From Cycas panzhihuaensis (Eukaryota; Cycadophyta), in NCBI GenBank assembly GCA_023213395.1, contig CM041465.1:134609741-134673740 (forward strand): 64,000 bases of DNA, read 5' to 3'. The notes under the pieces were generated by a model. That model was not told the origin of the DNA. It did no database searches and saw only the letters and a program-made list of their open reading frames with translations. Positions within the stretch are counted from its first letter, which is position 1; each line of letters starts with the position of its first letter. Positions 53,039-64,000 of this stretch are shown in pieces. The position numbers and the translations under genes were made by a program.

Positions 53039-53990
53039 GTGGGTAAGACAAAGTTGAAAACAACAGAAATTAATGTTGGCAACTCAGAAAATTCTAAGCT
53101 TATTCGAATTGGAGATTATTGGGATTCCCAAACGATAGCCGAAGCTCAACAATTGTTCGAAGAATTTCGTGATGTGTTTGCATGGTCGTATAAAGATTTG
53201 AAAGGTATTCCTCCAGAGATAGGAATGCATCATATTGATCTAGTGGAGGACGCTAAACCAGTGAAACAGCGACCATATCGAATGAATTTGAAATACAAAG
53301 AAAAAGTAAAAGCCGAACTTGATAAAATGTTAGAAGCGGGTTATATATACGAAATTGACTACAGTGACTGGGTGAGCCCTGCAGTGGTAGTTCCAAAGAA
53401 AAATGGGAAAATTCGAGTCTGTGTGGATTACAGACAATTGAACAAAGTGAAGAAAAAAGATCCATTTCCATTACCTTTCACGGAAGATATTCTGGAAGCA
53501 GTTGGAGGGAATGAAATCTATTCATTCACAGACGGATTTAGTGGGTACAATCAAGTGCAGATTGCCCCAGAAGATCAGGCAAAAACAACATTCGTAACAG
53601 AATGGGGTACATACGCTTATAAGGTAATGCCATTCGGTCTTACGAATGCACCAGCGACATTTCAACGGATTGTGATTAATATTTTTCGTAAATTCATTGG
53701 AGAAAAAGTCGCTGTATTCTTAGTCGATTGGACATTGTACGGGTTAATGAAAAATCATATGGAAAACTTAAGAGAAATGTTGCAAACTTGTCGAGAAAAT
53801 AAACTGTCTCAATCCAGAAAAATGTACATTTCTGGTACCATTTGGAAACCTCTTAGGGCACATAGTCGACAAGAAGGATTCTTTGGCGGATCCAAAGAAA
53901 AGTGTCCGCCATTTTACACTTTCCAACACCGAATACGAGGAAGCGGTAAAGGTTTTTGGGTCCGATCAATATTATAGAAAATTTATCGGA
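53039..53990 (+). pseudogene. G4 reverse transcriptase
   Basis: The long open frame shows HHIDLVEDAKPVKQRPYRMN, SDWVSPAVVVPKKNGKIRVC, VDYRQLNKV, DPFPLPFTEDILEAV, GFSGYNQVQIAPEDQAKTTF and MPFGLTNAPATFQR (53,625-53,667). The catalytic box reads FLVDWTLYG at about 53,717-53,743, so the second catalytic aspartate is tryptophan. A shift near 53,850 moves the thumb region to another frame. It begins in MGKTKLKTTEI at 53,039, continuous with the linker product in related elements. Confidence 0.92.
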
Positions 53991-54039
53991 GGATATGCAT
54001 ATATATCCGGGCCTCTAGAAGAATTCTTTGAAAAAGAAT

Positions 54040-54500
54040 ATTGAATGGACATGGACCAAGGATCGAGAACGAGCATTCGAGACACTAAAGCGAGCCATAG
54101 TAGCGCCTATATTACGATTCAGTTGGAAGAAAATCTTCCACGTGCATGTGGACGCCACAACACGCTATTGGATGCGTATTGGCCCAACCCGATGATGATA
54201 AAATGGATCATCCAATCTATTTTGCCGATCGGAAACTTACGAGTAGAAATGTAATTATCTGACGACGGATAGGGAAGCACTCGGCATGGTTTATGCACTA
54301 CAAAAGTTTCGACATTATTTGTTATCTAATCCATTCCTGTTTTTTGTCGACCACCAAGCCTTGATGTATCTGGTGAATAAACCCATTATGCGAGGAAGGA
54401 TCAACAGATGGTTAATGTTGTTCCAAGAATTTTCATTCCGAATCATTGTGAAACCTGGTAAGGCGCACATCATTCCAGATCAACTATCAAGAATCAAAAA
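54040..54500 (+). pseudogene. G4 RNase H
   Basis: The N-terminal half is in scrambled frames (54,040-54,280). The C-terminal half is clear: MVYALQKFRHYLLSNPFLFF, VDHQALMYLVNKPIMRGRIN, WLMLFQEFSFRIIVKPG and IPDQLSRI (54,286-54,505). This pattern is typical of the Athila/Tat side of gypsy elements. Confidence 0.9.
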
Positions 54501-54505
54501 TGGAG

Positions 54506-55808
54506 AGAAAGCTACGGGGATACCAGATGATTTCCCAGACGCAGCTCTATTTAGCATAGATGCAGTTCCAGTAGACTGGTATGAGGGCATACCAGAATAC
54601 CTAGTGACCGGTGAAGTCCCAGCAGAATTAGATCGTACGGGGAAAAGAAATTTCATTAGAAAAGCGGAGCCGTATCAGCTTATCAGCGGTGAGTTGTACA
54701 AATTGGGGCCGGATGACATATTGCGACGTTGTGTTTCGACAACATGAGACAAACCAGATCATGTCGCAGGCACATGAAGGAGTAGCAGGTGGCCACATGG
54801 GGAAATTGGCTACATGGTGAAAAATCTTGACGTCGGGATTCTGGTGGCCATCGATGTTCGACGATGTTAAAAAATGGGTTCAAGTATGCGACTACTGCCA
54901 ATGAGTGGGGAAACCTAATCGTGATTTCCACCGTTGCATCCCATACTACCCTTGGCACCATTCGAAAAGTGGGGACTCGACTTTGTGGGACCGATCAAAC
55001 CGAAGACCTTGGGTCAAAAGCTTGATACATTCTGGTGGCAACCGACTACGCGACAAAGTGGGTGGAAGCACGCGCATTGAGGAAAGCTGATGCAGAAAGG
55101 CCAAGATTTACAGATGAGGTGGTAATCACGCGATTCGGATGCCCCTTGAGAGATTGTCGTGACTAAGGTGCCCACTTCCTCAACCAAACGATTGAAGCGT
55201 TAACAACTGCCTTCATGATTAGCCATCGGAAATCAACCCCCTACTATCCCAGAGCTAATGGTCAAGCGGAAAGCTCCAACAAAATAATCGAAAGCATTTG
55301 CGAAAAATATGCGACATCGGCGGTCAGTTGAGAAGCTACCTTAGTACCATGGGCCTTTAAATCGACGTACAAAAGATCAGTTGGACAGACCCCATTTCAG
55401 CTTGTATATGGCATGGAAGCCATCCTTCCGACCGAGTTCGAGATACCTAGCTTACGAGTGGCGATACAATGCCGACTAGACGACCTCCAGTCCTTAGAAC
55501 AACGACTGGAAGATCTAATACGATTGGAAGAGACGCGACATCTAGCAAACTGGGTGCAGCATATAGAAAAACGATGACAAAAAGCATGGCATGACCGCCA
55601 TCTGCAGAAACCACAATTCAATGAGGGTGATCACGTATTGCTTTACGACAGTAAATTCAAAACACACCCCGGGAAACTCAAGATGCGGTGGTTGGGACCA
55701 TACATCGCGGAAAGAATTTTCGAGAATGGTTCAGTGCAGCTTCGAGAAATCGACGGACCCCTGCTACCAACAAGGGTAAATGGTAGCAGACTCAAGTCCT
55801 ACATTGAG
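54506..55808 (+). pseudogene. G4 integrase
   Basis: ELYKLGPDDILRRCV (54,690-54,735) leads into an H2C2 zinc region with HEGVAGGHMGKLA (54,764-54,802) and CDYCQ, ended by a TGA. The catalytic core (54,960-55,320) is scattered over three frames with several stops; GANGQAESSNK-type sequence is near 55,250-55,280. The C-terminal domain reads LKMRWLGPYIAERIFENGS and VNGSRLKSYIE, ending at TAG 55,808. Non-functional. Confidence 0.85.
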
Positions 55809-56032
55809 TAGCCAGTTACCAGCCGGATCAGCTGGTTGTACCATAGCGTATTGCATGATGTTGAGGCAATCAACTGCCTTGATACCGAGCCATGATCCAA
55901 TTTGGTATGGATATAAAAATTTAAAAAAAATTGGAAAAAAATAAAAAATAACCGTAACTCATTTCTGATATAAGCAGCGGCATAATCAGGAAAAACCGGA
56001 GGAAAACTCATCGACATACAAGCGAATTACGA

Positions 56033-56445
56033 TTATGCGTGCCAAAGCAGTGCGTTACTGTGCACGTCTGGGTTGGACAATGGTAAAGTGAAAATACACT
56101 ATCGTGCATAAAAGAAATTCACAAAAGTACGCATAGTGGAAAAAAGTGACTCCGAATTATACTATACGTACCAGAAAAGTACGCGGACAGGTACGCATAG
56201 TAGAAATAACTTTAAGTGGCTCAATTACATTTTACGTACCTGAAAAGTACGTGGCAGTGCATACGATTGCAGGAGCGTAAACTCAAATTATACATTATAC
56301 GTACCAACGACGTACGTAATCGAGTACGCACTATGTAAAGGATTCTTAAACGACTATTTGCATTATACGTACCAAAGGAAGTACGTAATCGAGTACGCAT
56401 AATAGCAATTGTTAACACTATACGTACCAAGGGCACGTATAAGAC
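56033..56445 (+). repeat. G4 seven-unit TACGTAC tandem array
   Basis: Unit starts are at about 56,033, 56,100, 56,163, 56,231, 56,296, 56,364 and 56,419, giving spacings of 67, 63, 68, 65, 68 and 55. These closely follow those of G3. Units 3-7 keep TATACGTACC/TTACGTACC and GTACGTA or GTACGCA cores; units 1 and 2 are more worn. Confidence 0.85.
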
Positions 56446-56656
56446 AAAAAACACAAAACGACAAATCATTACGTACCTGCGAACATTCCCGTGCGGTACG
56501 CAGAGCGGAACGGACCACGGCACGCAAGGGTTTGCTCGGGTACGCATCACGATGGCAAAGCAAGAAAGCGGCAAGCGTTCCTCGGAGAATGCGTGCGTGC
56601 GGTTCTCTGCGTGCGCTTTAGGTTTTCTTTCTTACCTCTGGAAATCCACAGCCATA

Positions 56657-57716
56657 ATGAGCACGGCAGGGTGCCAAGAGGCATACATCCCCAAGCTGAA
56701 GCAGGACCTCCAAGCCCTACCAGCAGCATTTCAGACAAAGGTCAAGCAGGCAGGCTGGAAAGATTACATTTTTTGCAACCCTATGTATTATGACCCGGAG
56801 TTAATGGACCAAATCCTGATGGCCCTAAAAGCAAACAACGGCAAAGCTAAATTGGACGCAGATATAGTCCACACTATTACTGGACTTCCCAAGGAGGGAG
56901 AGGTTCCATTGGGAACAAAGAGATCAGAGGTTGACAGGGAAATGTGGATGAGGGAGTTATGCCATCCTAACACCCAGATAATGTCTGGCGGAATCAGGGT
57001 AGCCGACATCATGGACAACAAATTGCAGTGGGTGGCCAAGGTGATTAACTCGTGTTTTTGTCAAAAGGAAATATACCTACATCCGAGGAGGTATGATGCA
57101 GGTACTCCTAAAAATCCGGGATGGAGAAAGAATGAACTGGTCCGAATTTTTATCAGAGAATATGAGGCAACATGACTACAGAAATCCGGACACAACCCTT
57201 CCGCCATCCTTCATTGCTTTTGGCAATTTTATTTTACCAGTGTCCGGAAGTTCAATTAACCAGAACCACTATTTCTCCTCGGGAACCAATTATTAAACAG
57301 TGGGTAGCAGAGTTCCCAGACACCACAACCAGCATGGAAGCTAAACGGAGAATTCAGAAGCAAATGCAGAAAGTCCTTACCTGGTTACAAAAAACCCCAG
57401 GTACACCTATTCCTCACAGGACAAAGCAAGCTGTCCATCGACGTGGGAAGAGGAAGAAAGGTGAGGAGGAAACCGAAGAAGAGGAGGAGGCAGAGGCATC
57501 CTGGGAAGAATGGGAAGACTTCCCAGCAGCAGAGGTTGGAGAGCCCTCAGCACCTCCTACACCGCAGGACAAAGCGGGGCCAATTATTCAAATGATTCAG
57601 GATATGGAGGCGGTACAAAGCGAGATAGCGGCCCTTCAGAGAAAATAAAGGAGAAGGATGCCATTATTGCTACCACGGCACGGATAAATGAAGAGATTTT
57701 GGGAGGACCGAGGTAG
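56657..57716 (+). pseudogene. G4 third ORF, downstream of integrase
   Basis: The ATG at 56,657 opens MSTAGCQEAYIPKLKQDLQA and stays open to a frameshift near 57,055. It continues in the next frame with MMQVLLKIRDGERMNWSEF, and after another shift near 57,170 with LTRTTISPREPIIKQW to about 57,650. A last shift precedes IKEKDAIIATTARINEEILG. The order is the same as in G3: globular N-terminus, helix, KRGKRKKGEEE basic run, poly-acidic stretch, Pro-rich part and C-terminal helix. Both stop positions of the G3 copy are open here. No membrane segment is evident. Function unknown; its place corresponds to env-like ORFs of other gypsy lineages. Confidence 0.75.
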
Positions 57717-57774
57717 TGGAGCCGCCTTGAGACAGTGGGGGAGGGATACCCGAAATTTTGATTTTGGAGTTTTG

Positions 57775-57792
57775 TTGAGCAAGGATGCTCAA
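57775..57792 (+). other. G4 stem-loop before the 3' LTR
   Basis: TTGAGCA-AGGA-TGCTCAA, identical to G3, 26 bp before the LTR and after GGGGGAGGGA. Confidence 0.75.
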
Positions 57793-57818
57793 ACCCATAG
57801 CTATTGACCCGGGATAGA

Positions 57819-58650
57819 TGTTGGCATTAAAATTGACTCAATGGTGTGTGAGGACCAGAGGTAGGTCGAGAACCCGAGTTGTGCAGTGCGGACCGTGCGG
57901 AGGTGCACGCACGAGGCAAACGGCGTAAAACGAGCATTACAGGTGCGTATGGCGGTGCGTGCACGCATGGCAGTGCGCATGGCGAGCCGGTGCGAAGCGG
58001 AACCAAGCGGCCGTGCGACGCATGACTCGAGGGGACGGTGAAGACCGAGGGAGGTGACGACGTGACGTCACGGACCCAAAGGAAGAATTAATTAAGGATA
58101 AACAAAGTGATTAAGTGAAGAGGTACGTGCATAAAGCGAAGAGTGCGCATGATCGAAGGGGTACGGTTATGACAGTCATAACTCTTCAGCCAAAAGGTAC
58201 CAGCGTGAGTACTTAAGGAGGTACGCATGATTCACCTGGTTAGGGTGAGAGTCGGAGATCACGGCACGCAAAGGTGCGAGGAGATGACGCATGACGGTAG
58301 ATTGGAGCATGAATGTATGATAAGTACCATCCGGAGTACGCATATGTAACAAAGGGCGTATCTTTCTTTGGAATGCTCAGGAATGCATTCCAGCCCTTGT
58401 GTAAATGAACTGTTGAATTAATAAAAGGAAGAGTTACGTGGAAATTGGTGTATTCTTGATGTTGTAATGATGATTTGCTGAAGTGTGTATTGATTTCTGT
58501 ACTGCTGTGTACCATTCTGTGAATTATATATGGAATGTATGTGAATAACCATGTTGACAGTGTCCTAAAACTAGACTATAGCGTTGTGTAACCTTGACAA
58601 GTGAGCAAGGGGTGTCTTGTAAGTGCAATAAGGCACCCTAGCAGTCAACA
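57819..58650 (+). repeat. G4 3' LTR
   Basis: 832 bp, TGTTGGCATTAAAATTG to GCAGTCAACA. Differences from the 5' LTR cluster in the first third, at GTACG/GTGCG motifs. Confidence 0.92.
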
Positions 58651-58655
58651 ATTTC

Positions 58656-61372
58656 TAGCAACTTAGATATAGATCCAATTGATGACAAAGATCAAATCCT
58701 TATCAAAGCATTGATCTAGTCTATGGAACATGTAGACTATTGTTAAGGAAACATTCTTTTGTGGAGATCTGAAATGGAGTTGTGCTCTTATACTTAATTA
58801 AGCACTTATTGGTCCCATTGTAAAGGGAAGAGCAACCATTTGTTGAAGGGATACATAGAATGCTACAATTCAATTGAATCATGGATAATGCTTTTGTGCT
58901 TTTAAAGCAAAAAATTCGTTAGTTTCCATTCCAATGAAATTGAAGAAAAACAATGTTGCTTTCCAAAATGATGCCTTTTGTTGCAACTATGGATCTAGTA
59001 GGATACTTATCAAAGCAATATTAACATTCCTTGTGTGAATTTAGGACTTGTTTGGGTGGGATAATGTGATCATATGATATACCAACAACAACCTGCAAAG
59101 TTCATTGGCTACTCTAATAGTGACTTATGAAGCTATTTGGTGATGACACCAACAATGACCTATAAAGCACACTGATTTTCAAATCAAAGATTTGTTCAGT
59201 AGAGTTGCAAAGAGATTTTGATCACATTTAGCTTCATTATTTTCTTGATTTTTTGCATAAAAGTGGATTTGTATGGATGACATTGGAGGGTTTGAGTGGT
59301 ACATGAGTAAATTATGGCCCAACTTATATCAATTAGTGGTTTGTAGTTTTCTTATATTTAGTGTGTCAATTTGATCATGCTTGCTTCAAACATTTGTGGG
59401 CATTCAAATGGATGTTACTTTTCTTAAAGTTCTAGGGTGCTAAAGGAGGAGCTCCTTGGAAGGTTGTTGTGAGGAGAGGTTTAATGTTTCTTTTCCCTTT
59501 GTTGTTGAAAGGTATGATACCATTAAATAGGGAAAACTACATATGATACAACAAAAAGGGAGGAGCAAAGGCCCACATTGCCATTGTTGCTTGGCATAAA
59601 CCCCATCATGAGAGGGAGAAAGAATACAACACTAGCATTATTATGAAAAAAAACCTAAATGTCATAGAAAAATATGCCATAGGTTGTGAACACACAACAC
59701 ATAAGGAAATCATTGAATTGACAAACATATGGGGTTTGAGCTATCCAGATAGACATCACAATTGTTCCATAGGAGTTGGGTTAGGGGTGACCTCAATAAA
59801 GAGGGTCTTTATATCCAACAATCTTAGGTTGCTTCTTAGGCCAACATGTTATTTGAGGTATTTTGTTTTTTCTTCTTTTTTTTTCGGGTGGGGGGGTAGT
59901 GAGTGGGGGTTGGGGGTGAACCATTAGCAATAGAGACTTGTCGGTCTTGCATTTGTTGATTGGCTTGACTATCGTTATTGTTCATGGAAGAAATGGTTAG
60001 AGGGATTTTTGGACCATTGCTCTCCATTACCATGCTTATGCGGCTTAGGGCCAACATGACCATGTCTCCTATTTGGTTTTTTGGTTTGGTTATGTATCTT
60101 GCCCTTGTTTTAGTTGTAGTTGTATGGAGGATCTGCGGACTGTTCTATGCACTCTTTGCTTAGCATGCATGAAGTGGCCTTGTAGAACTTAGTAATCTCC
60201 ATCAAGTGCCCTACTTCCATTATTACTTTTTCACCTTGTGCTTTAATTTTCATAGCGTAGTTAGTCATAATCATAGTATACAATTCATTGGAAGACAAAT
60301 CAAACTTGAGTTTAATGCCAGAAATATGATTATTTCTACTTTTTCAAACGATGAACAACCTTCAATGTTGAGAGTTTGTTAAGCAATATAAGGGATATAA
60401 TATTGTTGAGATCTAATTGAAGTGTGAGGAAATCATTCTTTTGGTGGAAAAGGAGACCCAACTGTAGAGACTCTTGGCAAATGACCACTACCAAAATAGG
60501 TGGAGTATTGTCTTCCTCATCCTATGTATCGAGCAACTAACATCTTGCCCACCCATATTTGATTGTCTAACTTAGCAGTTAGCCCATGGTGAAATAGTGG
60601 CTAGGCAAGAAAGTATTTTTTAGGCCCCATTAGAGCACTTTCTAGCTCTTCAAACTTGTGCCATGAAATGGCCTGTTACCTTGGGAAATATCTAAGTGAA
60701 ATACCTTAAATCAATATTTATTTATAATTTTAGTTAAATAGCCCTCCATCCACATTAAGATGAGAGAGTACCATATACACGAAACTCACTTCATCTTGAC
60801 TATCATAATCATCTCATATAAGTATTTATTAATGACTAAGAAATAATTCATTTATCACACACATGTTTTATTTTATTCATCTAATATACAAGAGGAGAAT
60901 GTTCCATGTTGAAGTTGTGAGATTGAGAAGATACACATGATTTCTAGGGTCCACTGTTAGGGATTTCCATTCCTATTGCCCCTGGTAGTCCATCGTTGGA
61001 ATGAATGGCCACTGGTTTGTGTCACCACAACCTCCCTCTACAATGACCTAGTCCATCGAGTAGCATGTTTGACCATGCTGACGAGAAAATGGTGTTTGTG
61101 CCTCATTGTGGACACTTGATTAGTCCATTGGTCCTCTCTTGATCTGTCTCATAAAGGAGCCATATTTGAGCTCAATATCTCATTTTGGAAGCATTGGCCA
61201 TGTGCATATATAGGTGGTGGTGATTGAAGATAGGTGGCCATAACTCATTGCTTGAGCGAATAACTAGTTATCACTAACACGTGTAAGATCCATATTCCTA
61301 ACTTTGGGTTGCCTTCTCCATAGGATTCATTCCATTGGATCTCCTTGATGGATCCGATCCATTGGATTCAGT
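58656..61372. other. Unassigned DNA with old element debris
   Basis: Mostly AT-rich without clear genes. FIGYSNSDL-like sequence near 59,105 may be a remnant of copia RNase H. A minus-strand frame at 59,836-60,298 (HLMEITKFYKATS, NYNYPPD-type end) has coding-like composition but no family I recognise. A G-rich run at 59,886-59,916 could form a quadruplex. Confidence 0.4.
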
Positions 61373-61575
61373 CATTAATGCCTTACAATCTACATAAGAA
61401 ATACCTAATCCACAAGTAAGGGCTTACAATCCACACAAGGGATGTGTAATTATCCATTGCGGTTGTATAATCCACACAAGGTATGCCTAAGACATCAATC
61501 AAGGTCTTATAGTCCACACAGAACATGCTTAGGCCATCAATAGAGGTCTTATAGTCCACACAAGTTGTGCTTACT
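61373..61575. repeat. 41-42 bp degenerate tandem repeat, five units
   Basis: The core CTTA(C/T)A(A/G)TCCACACAAG recurs with its AATCC/AGTCC element at 61,387 (AATCT), 61,428, 61,469, 61,511 and 61,553. The last two units share the longer AGGTCTTATAGTCCACACA. Non-coding. Confidence 0.8.
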
Positions 61576-62337
61576 CTCTTGCAGGCCTACCATAAATACC
61601 CTCGAGAGAATCAAGGAGAATAATCACAGAGGTATGAAGGCAACCCTTGTCTGTGGTTCATCCACATTGTCTTTGTCATGCATACCCTTCTTGAGTAAGG
61701 ACCATGGTCTTATCGTGATTTATGGTTTTTTTCCAATCAAATTTCAAAGAGGGAAATACCATTAAATATTCATCTAATCATTTCACAGCCATGGCAATAC
61801 CTATTCTTGTAAATTTTAGAATTTCAATCCACAAAATTTCGTAAGGACAATTTCAAGTCAAATCATAAGCAACTCTAGCCAACTAGGGTTTTTAATGAGC
61901 ACATAAATGTCCATAGAAAGGGACACAATTCACCAATTTCTATCCATAATTTACTTCTAACCATAGATTTACTACGTTGGAAGATTTATGTCCACATAAA
62001 ACAAATTTTTGTAATATAAATCTAATTTTAGACCTTTTCAACCATAGATTTACTATGTTTAAAACTTTTAACAACATGAAATCTATTTATATTTTTTAAC
62101 CATGAAATTTTCTCACATAAAATATTTGTTATAATTTATTCCACTATTAATTAATAAATAACTCTAATTAACTAAGATTTATTGTGGATGCATGATGAAG
62201 CGGCAAAAAAACACACAATTAACGATCCATAAATGTTGTCCATAATAATCTCCATGATAGATTTACTATTTTGGAGGGTTTTCTAATTTGCCATTGAATG
62301 TGCAATTGTGGAATATGTAGTCTTAGAGAACGTTACC
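61576..62337. other. Non-coding DNA
   Basis: AT-rich. ACCATAGATTTACTA(C/T)GTT occurs at about 61,959 and 62,041, a short local duplication. No gene recognised. Confidence 0.5.
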
Positions 62338-62667
62338 TGTTAAACAAGGATTGTGGAAGAGATGAAAGTGTGTATTCTCTTCTATTATCTTAGAAATCTA
62401 ACTTACATTCACAAAAATACACACTCATTGATGATCGCTAACGAACACTGATGTTCATGGATGATTATTACAATGAAGGGCCCTTCTCATTTATACTGAG
62501 GGCTTAATAACCACTACAAAAACTCCCTTCTAACTACCAAACCAATAGGTTACTTAATTTTCTAACTGACTGACTAATTATTTAACTTAAATGTACTTTA
62601 CATGAGTACAATAATATACACATAATATTACATGATGCCAAAATATAATGATGAGTAATACTCATCA
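62338..62667 (-). repeat. 3' LTR of a minus-strand gypsy element
   Basis: On the minus strand it runs from TGATGAGTATTACTCATCA (62,667) to CCTTGTTTAACA (62,338), a 330-bp TG...CA unit. It is preceded by a weak purine tract. The start forms an 11-bp-arm palindrome. The 5' LTR would lie beyond 64,000, so the pairing cannot be checked. Confidence 0.6.
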
Positions 62668-64000
62668 TTTGTCCCTGTTAAAGAGGAAATTGTCCCCAAT
62701 TTCTTAATCCTCTATTGATAGGTAGGAAGTAATCTGCAATGGTTGGGGCGGGCCATGTCTTCTTCTTGTTTACCAAGGCATGAGATGATGCTGGATGAGA
62801 TCATTTGGTACCAAGAAGTGTTGTTGATAGGGTCGAGTAAACTTGTTTGACAATCTTCAATTGCATTCTGGACTTCTCACTGGTAGTCGTCAAGTGAAAT
62901 GCCTTTGTAGGTGTGTGTCCAATGGACATTGAAGAATCATCACAAGGAGTAGGGTTTAACTGATTGTATCCTTCCTCAATGTGGCATCCATTTGGCACAA
63001 TGTGGCGCTATGTTGCTTATGCTAGGTGCGAACCTATTAGAAGTGCACTCATTGACAAGGTATGAAAATGATCTATCTGCTCTTGGATATATCTCTCCAT
63101 CAATGAGGAATCTCCTTGCTCAAGTGGCAAAATTGTCTGAAGAAACTTTTGTATCTATGGGGTGCCTAGTGTAGACATTGGCCTCACAAATAGATTGGTG
63201 CCTTCTCGAATAACACTGGTGAGTCTAGCAACTTGTGTACCCATCCTTGAAGTAATTGGAAAGGATGAAGAGCGAAGTATGTAAAGTGTTGTTGTCTTTT
63301 TGTAAATGATATACATTAGTGTGCCTATAATATACTGCCTTTTTATTATATTGATAGGGTCTCCTTAGAAGTATTTTCACAGCAATCCATGGGAGCTACA
63401 TCACGAGTGACTGTGCCTAAATAAGGATTTATTGCAAATGTTATGTGATAGACTCCATCAACGTTTGTGTGTGGTGCTCTCCTTTGCTGGTGAACCCATT
63501 TGAGTGTATAGGGATTGGGATGTGGCTCCGTAGGAAGGTTGAGTTCCGTAACAAGTTTTTTTGATACCAAAATTTTCTTACTTCCATTGTCAATAATGCA
63601 TAGTATACAATCTTTACTTTGGCAATTTTAGGTAAGCAATGCTTCTCTATCTTAAGCATCATAGTCTTTTGTCATTGAGACTAGATCGGGATCTATTGTT
63701 GTTGGATTTGTAACAATTATCTTGTTTGACATGCTAGCTTCTTTGTTCGGTGTGTCGTTTCCTTCTTCAACTACCAAGGTCTTTGCTTTAGCTTTGTATT
63801 GCTTGTTGTGCTTTCAACATTCTTCATTGGAATGGTTGCAGGACTTATGCAGTGTGTAGTACTTTCCCTTCTCAGCTATTGAAGTTTTGTTTCATCATTT
63901 TCCTTTGTTTGATTAAAAGGTTGCTTGTGTTGAACTGGTGGACGTTGCTACTGTGGAGATGCTTTCCTTTGCATCTTGCTTTCCATCTTGAGAGCATAGT
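62668..64000 (-). mobile_element. Body of a minus-strand Ty3/gypsy element, running off the window
   Basis: From the right edge inward: a gag end with a knuckle-like LHKSCNHSNEEC (63,800-63,845), then the protease, then about 680 bp with no recognisable RT, RNase H or integrase before the LTR. Most of pol seems deleted. The short open frames at 62,801-62,998 and 62,992-63,174 have no identifiable domain. Confidence 0.6.
63346..63625 (-). pseudogene. Gypsy retropepsin-type protease fragment
   Basis: On the minus strand CIIDNGSKKILVSKKLVTEL (from about 63,600 downward) is the active-site loop in D-N-G form. It is followed by LPTEPHPNPYTLKWVHQ and YHITFAINPYLGTVTRDVAP, the usual chromovirus-type protease pattern. 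D-N-G instead of D-S/T/G-G, plus the missing GRPW motif, suggest decay. Confidence 0.75.

Larger units (their letters stand above)
48158..58650 (+). mobile_element. G4: most complete G-family Ty3/gypsy element
   Basis: 10.49 kb, with LTRs of 830 and 832 bp and target flanks GTTTC (48,153-48,157) and ATTTC (58,651-58,655), four of five matching. The order is gag with four knuckles, retropepsin, linker with two gag-like domains, RT, RNase H, integrase, seven-unit array, third ORF, stem-loop and LTR. RT and RNase H sequence (DPFPLPF, GYNQV, NKPIMRGRINRWLMLF) is closest to the Athila/Tat side of Ty3/gypsy. Stops and shifts make it non-functional as it stands. Confidence 0.93.

Noticed and set aside
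61373-61575. A CRISPR-like array
   Set aside because: Units are directly adjacent and degenerate with no distinct spacers, in plant DNA.
62992-63174. Plus-strand 60-codon ORF near the right edge
   Set aside because: Antisense to the decayed gypsy body; no domain.

Overview
The window is nuclear DNA of a land plant. It is very probably a seed plant with a large, repeat-swollen genome. A conifer or other gymnosperm would fit, but that is inference from the very long introns, the stacked LTR retrotransposons and the low gene density. No bacterial, organellar, tRNA, rRNA or CRISPR feature was seen. Almost every recognisable coding stretch belongs to a decayed transposable element.

The one host gene signal is a 151-nt coding exon at 46,024-46,174. 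It encodes the N-terminus of an RHD3/SEY1 (atlastin-like) ER-shaping dynamin GTPase and breaks inside the P-loop at a phase-1 splice donor. A leader-like segment at about 10.33-10.67 kb, ending in a good donor, could be its 5' non-coding exon. The sequence between would then be a 35-kb first intron, and no exon 3 is visible in the remaining 17.8 kb.

Layout: (1) 143-472, an LTR of a retroelement lying mostly outside the window. (2) 1,938-8,263, a minus-strand plant L1-type LINE with ORF1, endonuclease, RT, zf-RVT and RNase H. (3) 13,134-19,090, a chromodomain Ty3/gypsy element (C1) with a perfect CATCA target duplication, inserted in an older duplicated host repeat. (4) 21,237-31,325, a Ty1/copia element (Copia A) whose RT gene is interrupted by a minus-strand, internally deleted gypsy element (G2, 25,911-29,823, TSD GCAGC). 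(5) 34.4-36.5 kb, debris of two copia elements and a chromovirus. (6) 36,794-43,916, an internally deleted copia (Copia B, TSD TTCCA) holding a nested gypsy (G3, 37,612-43,510, TSD GTATC). (7) 43.9-48.15 kb, host sequence with the RHD3-like exon. (8) 48,158-58,650, a 10.5-kb gypsy (G4), the most complete member of the G family. (9) 58.66-62.3 kb, unassigned DNA with a 41-42 bp tandem repeat. (10) 62,338-64,000, the 3' LTR and part of the body of another minus-strand gypsy element.

The G family (G2, G3, G4) is the most interesting content. Its body encodes gag with four CCHC knuckles, a retropepsin, a linker holding two further gag-capsid-like domains, then RT, RNase H and integrase. Downstream comes a seven-unit tandem array of about 68 bp built on TACGTAC motifs. 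It is followed by a third ORF of about 360 codons, directly behind a splice-acceptor-like site, and by a conserved stem-loop before the 3' LTR. The array, its unit spacing and the third ORF are preserved in both G3 and G4, so they belong to the parent element. G3 has lost the whole enzymatic pol region but kept gag, array and third ORF.
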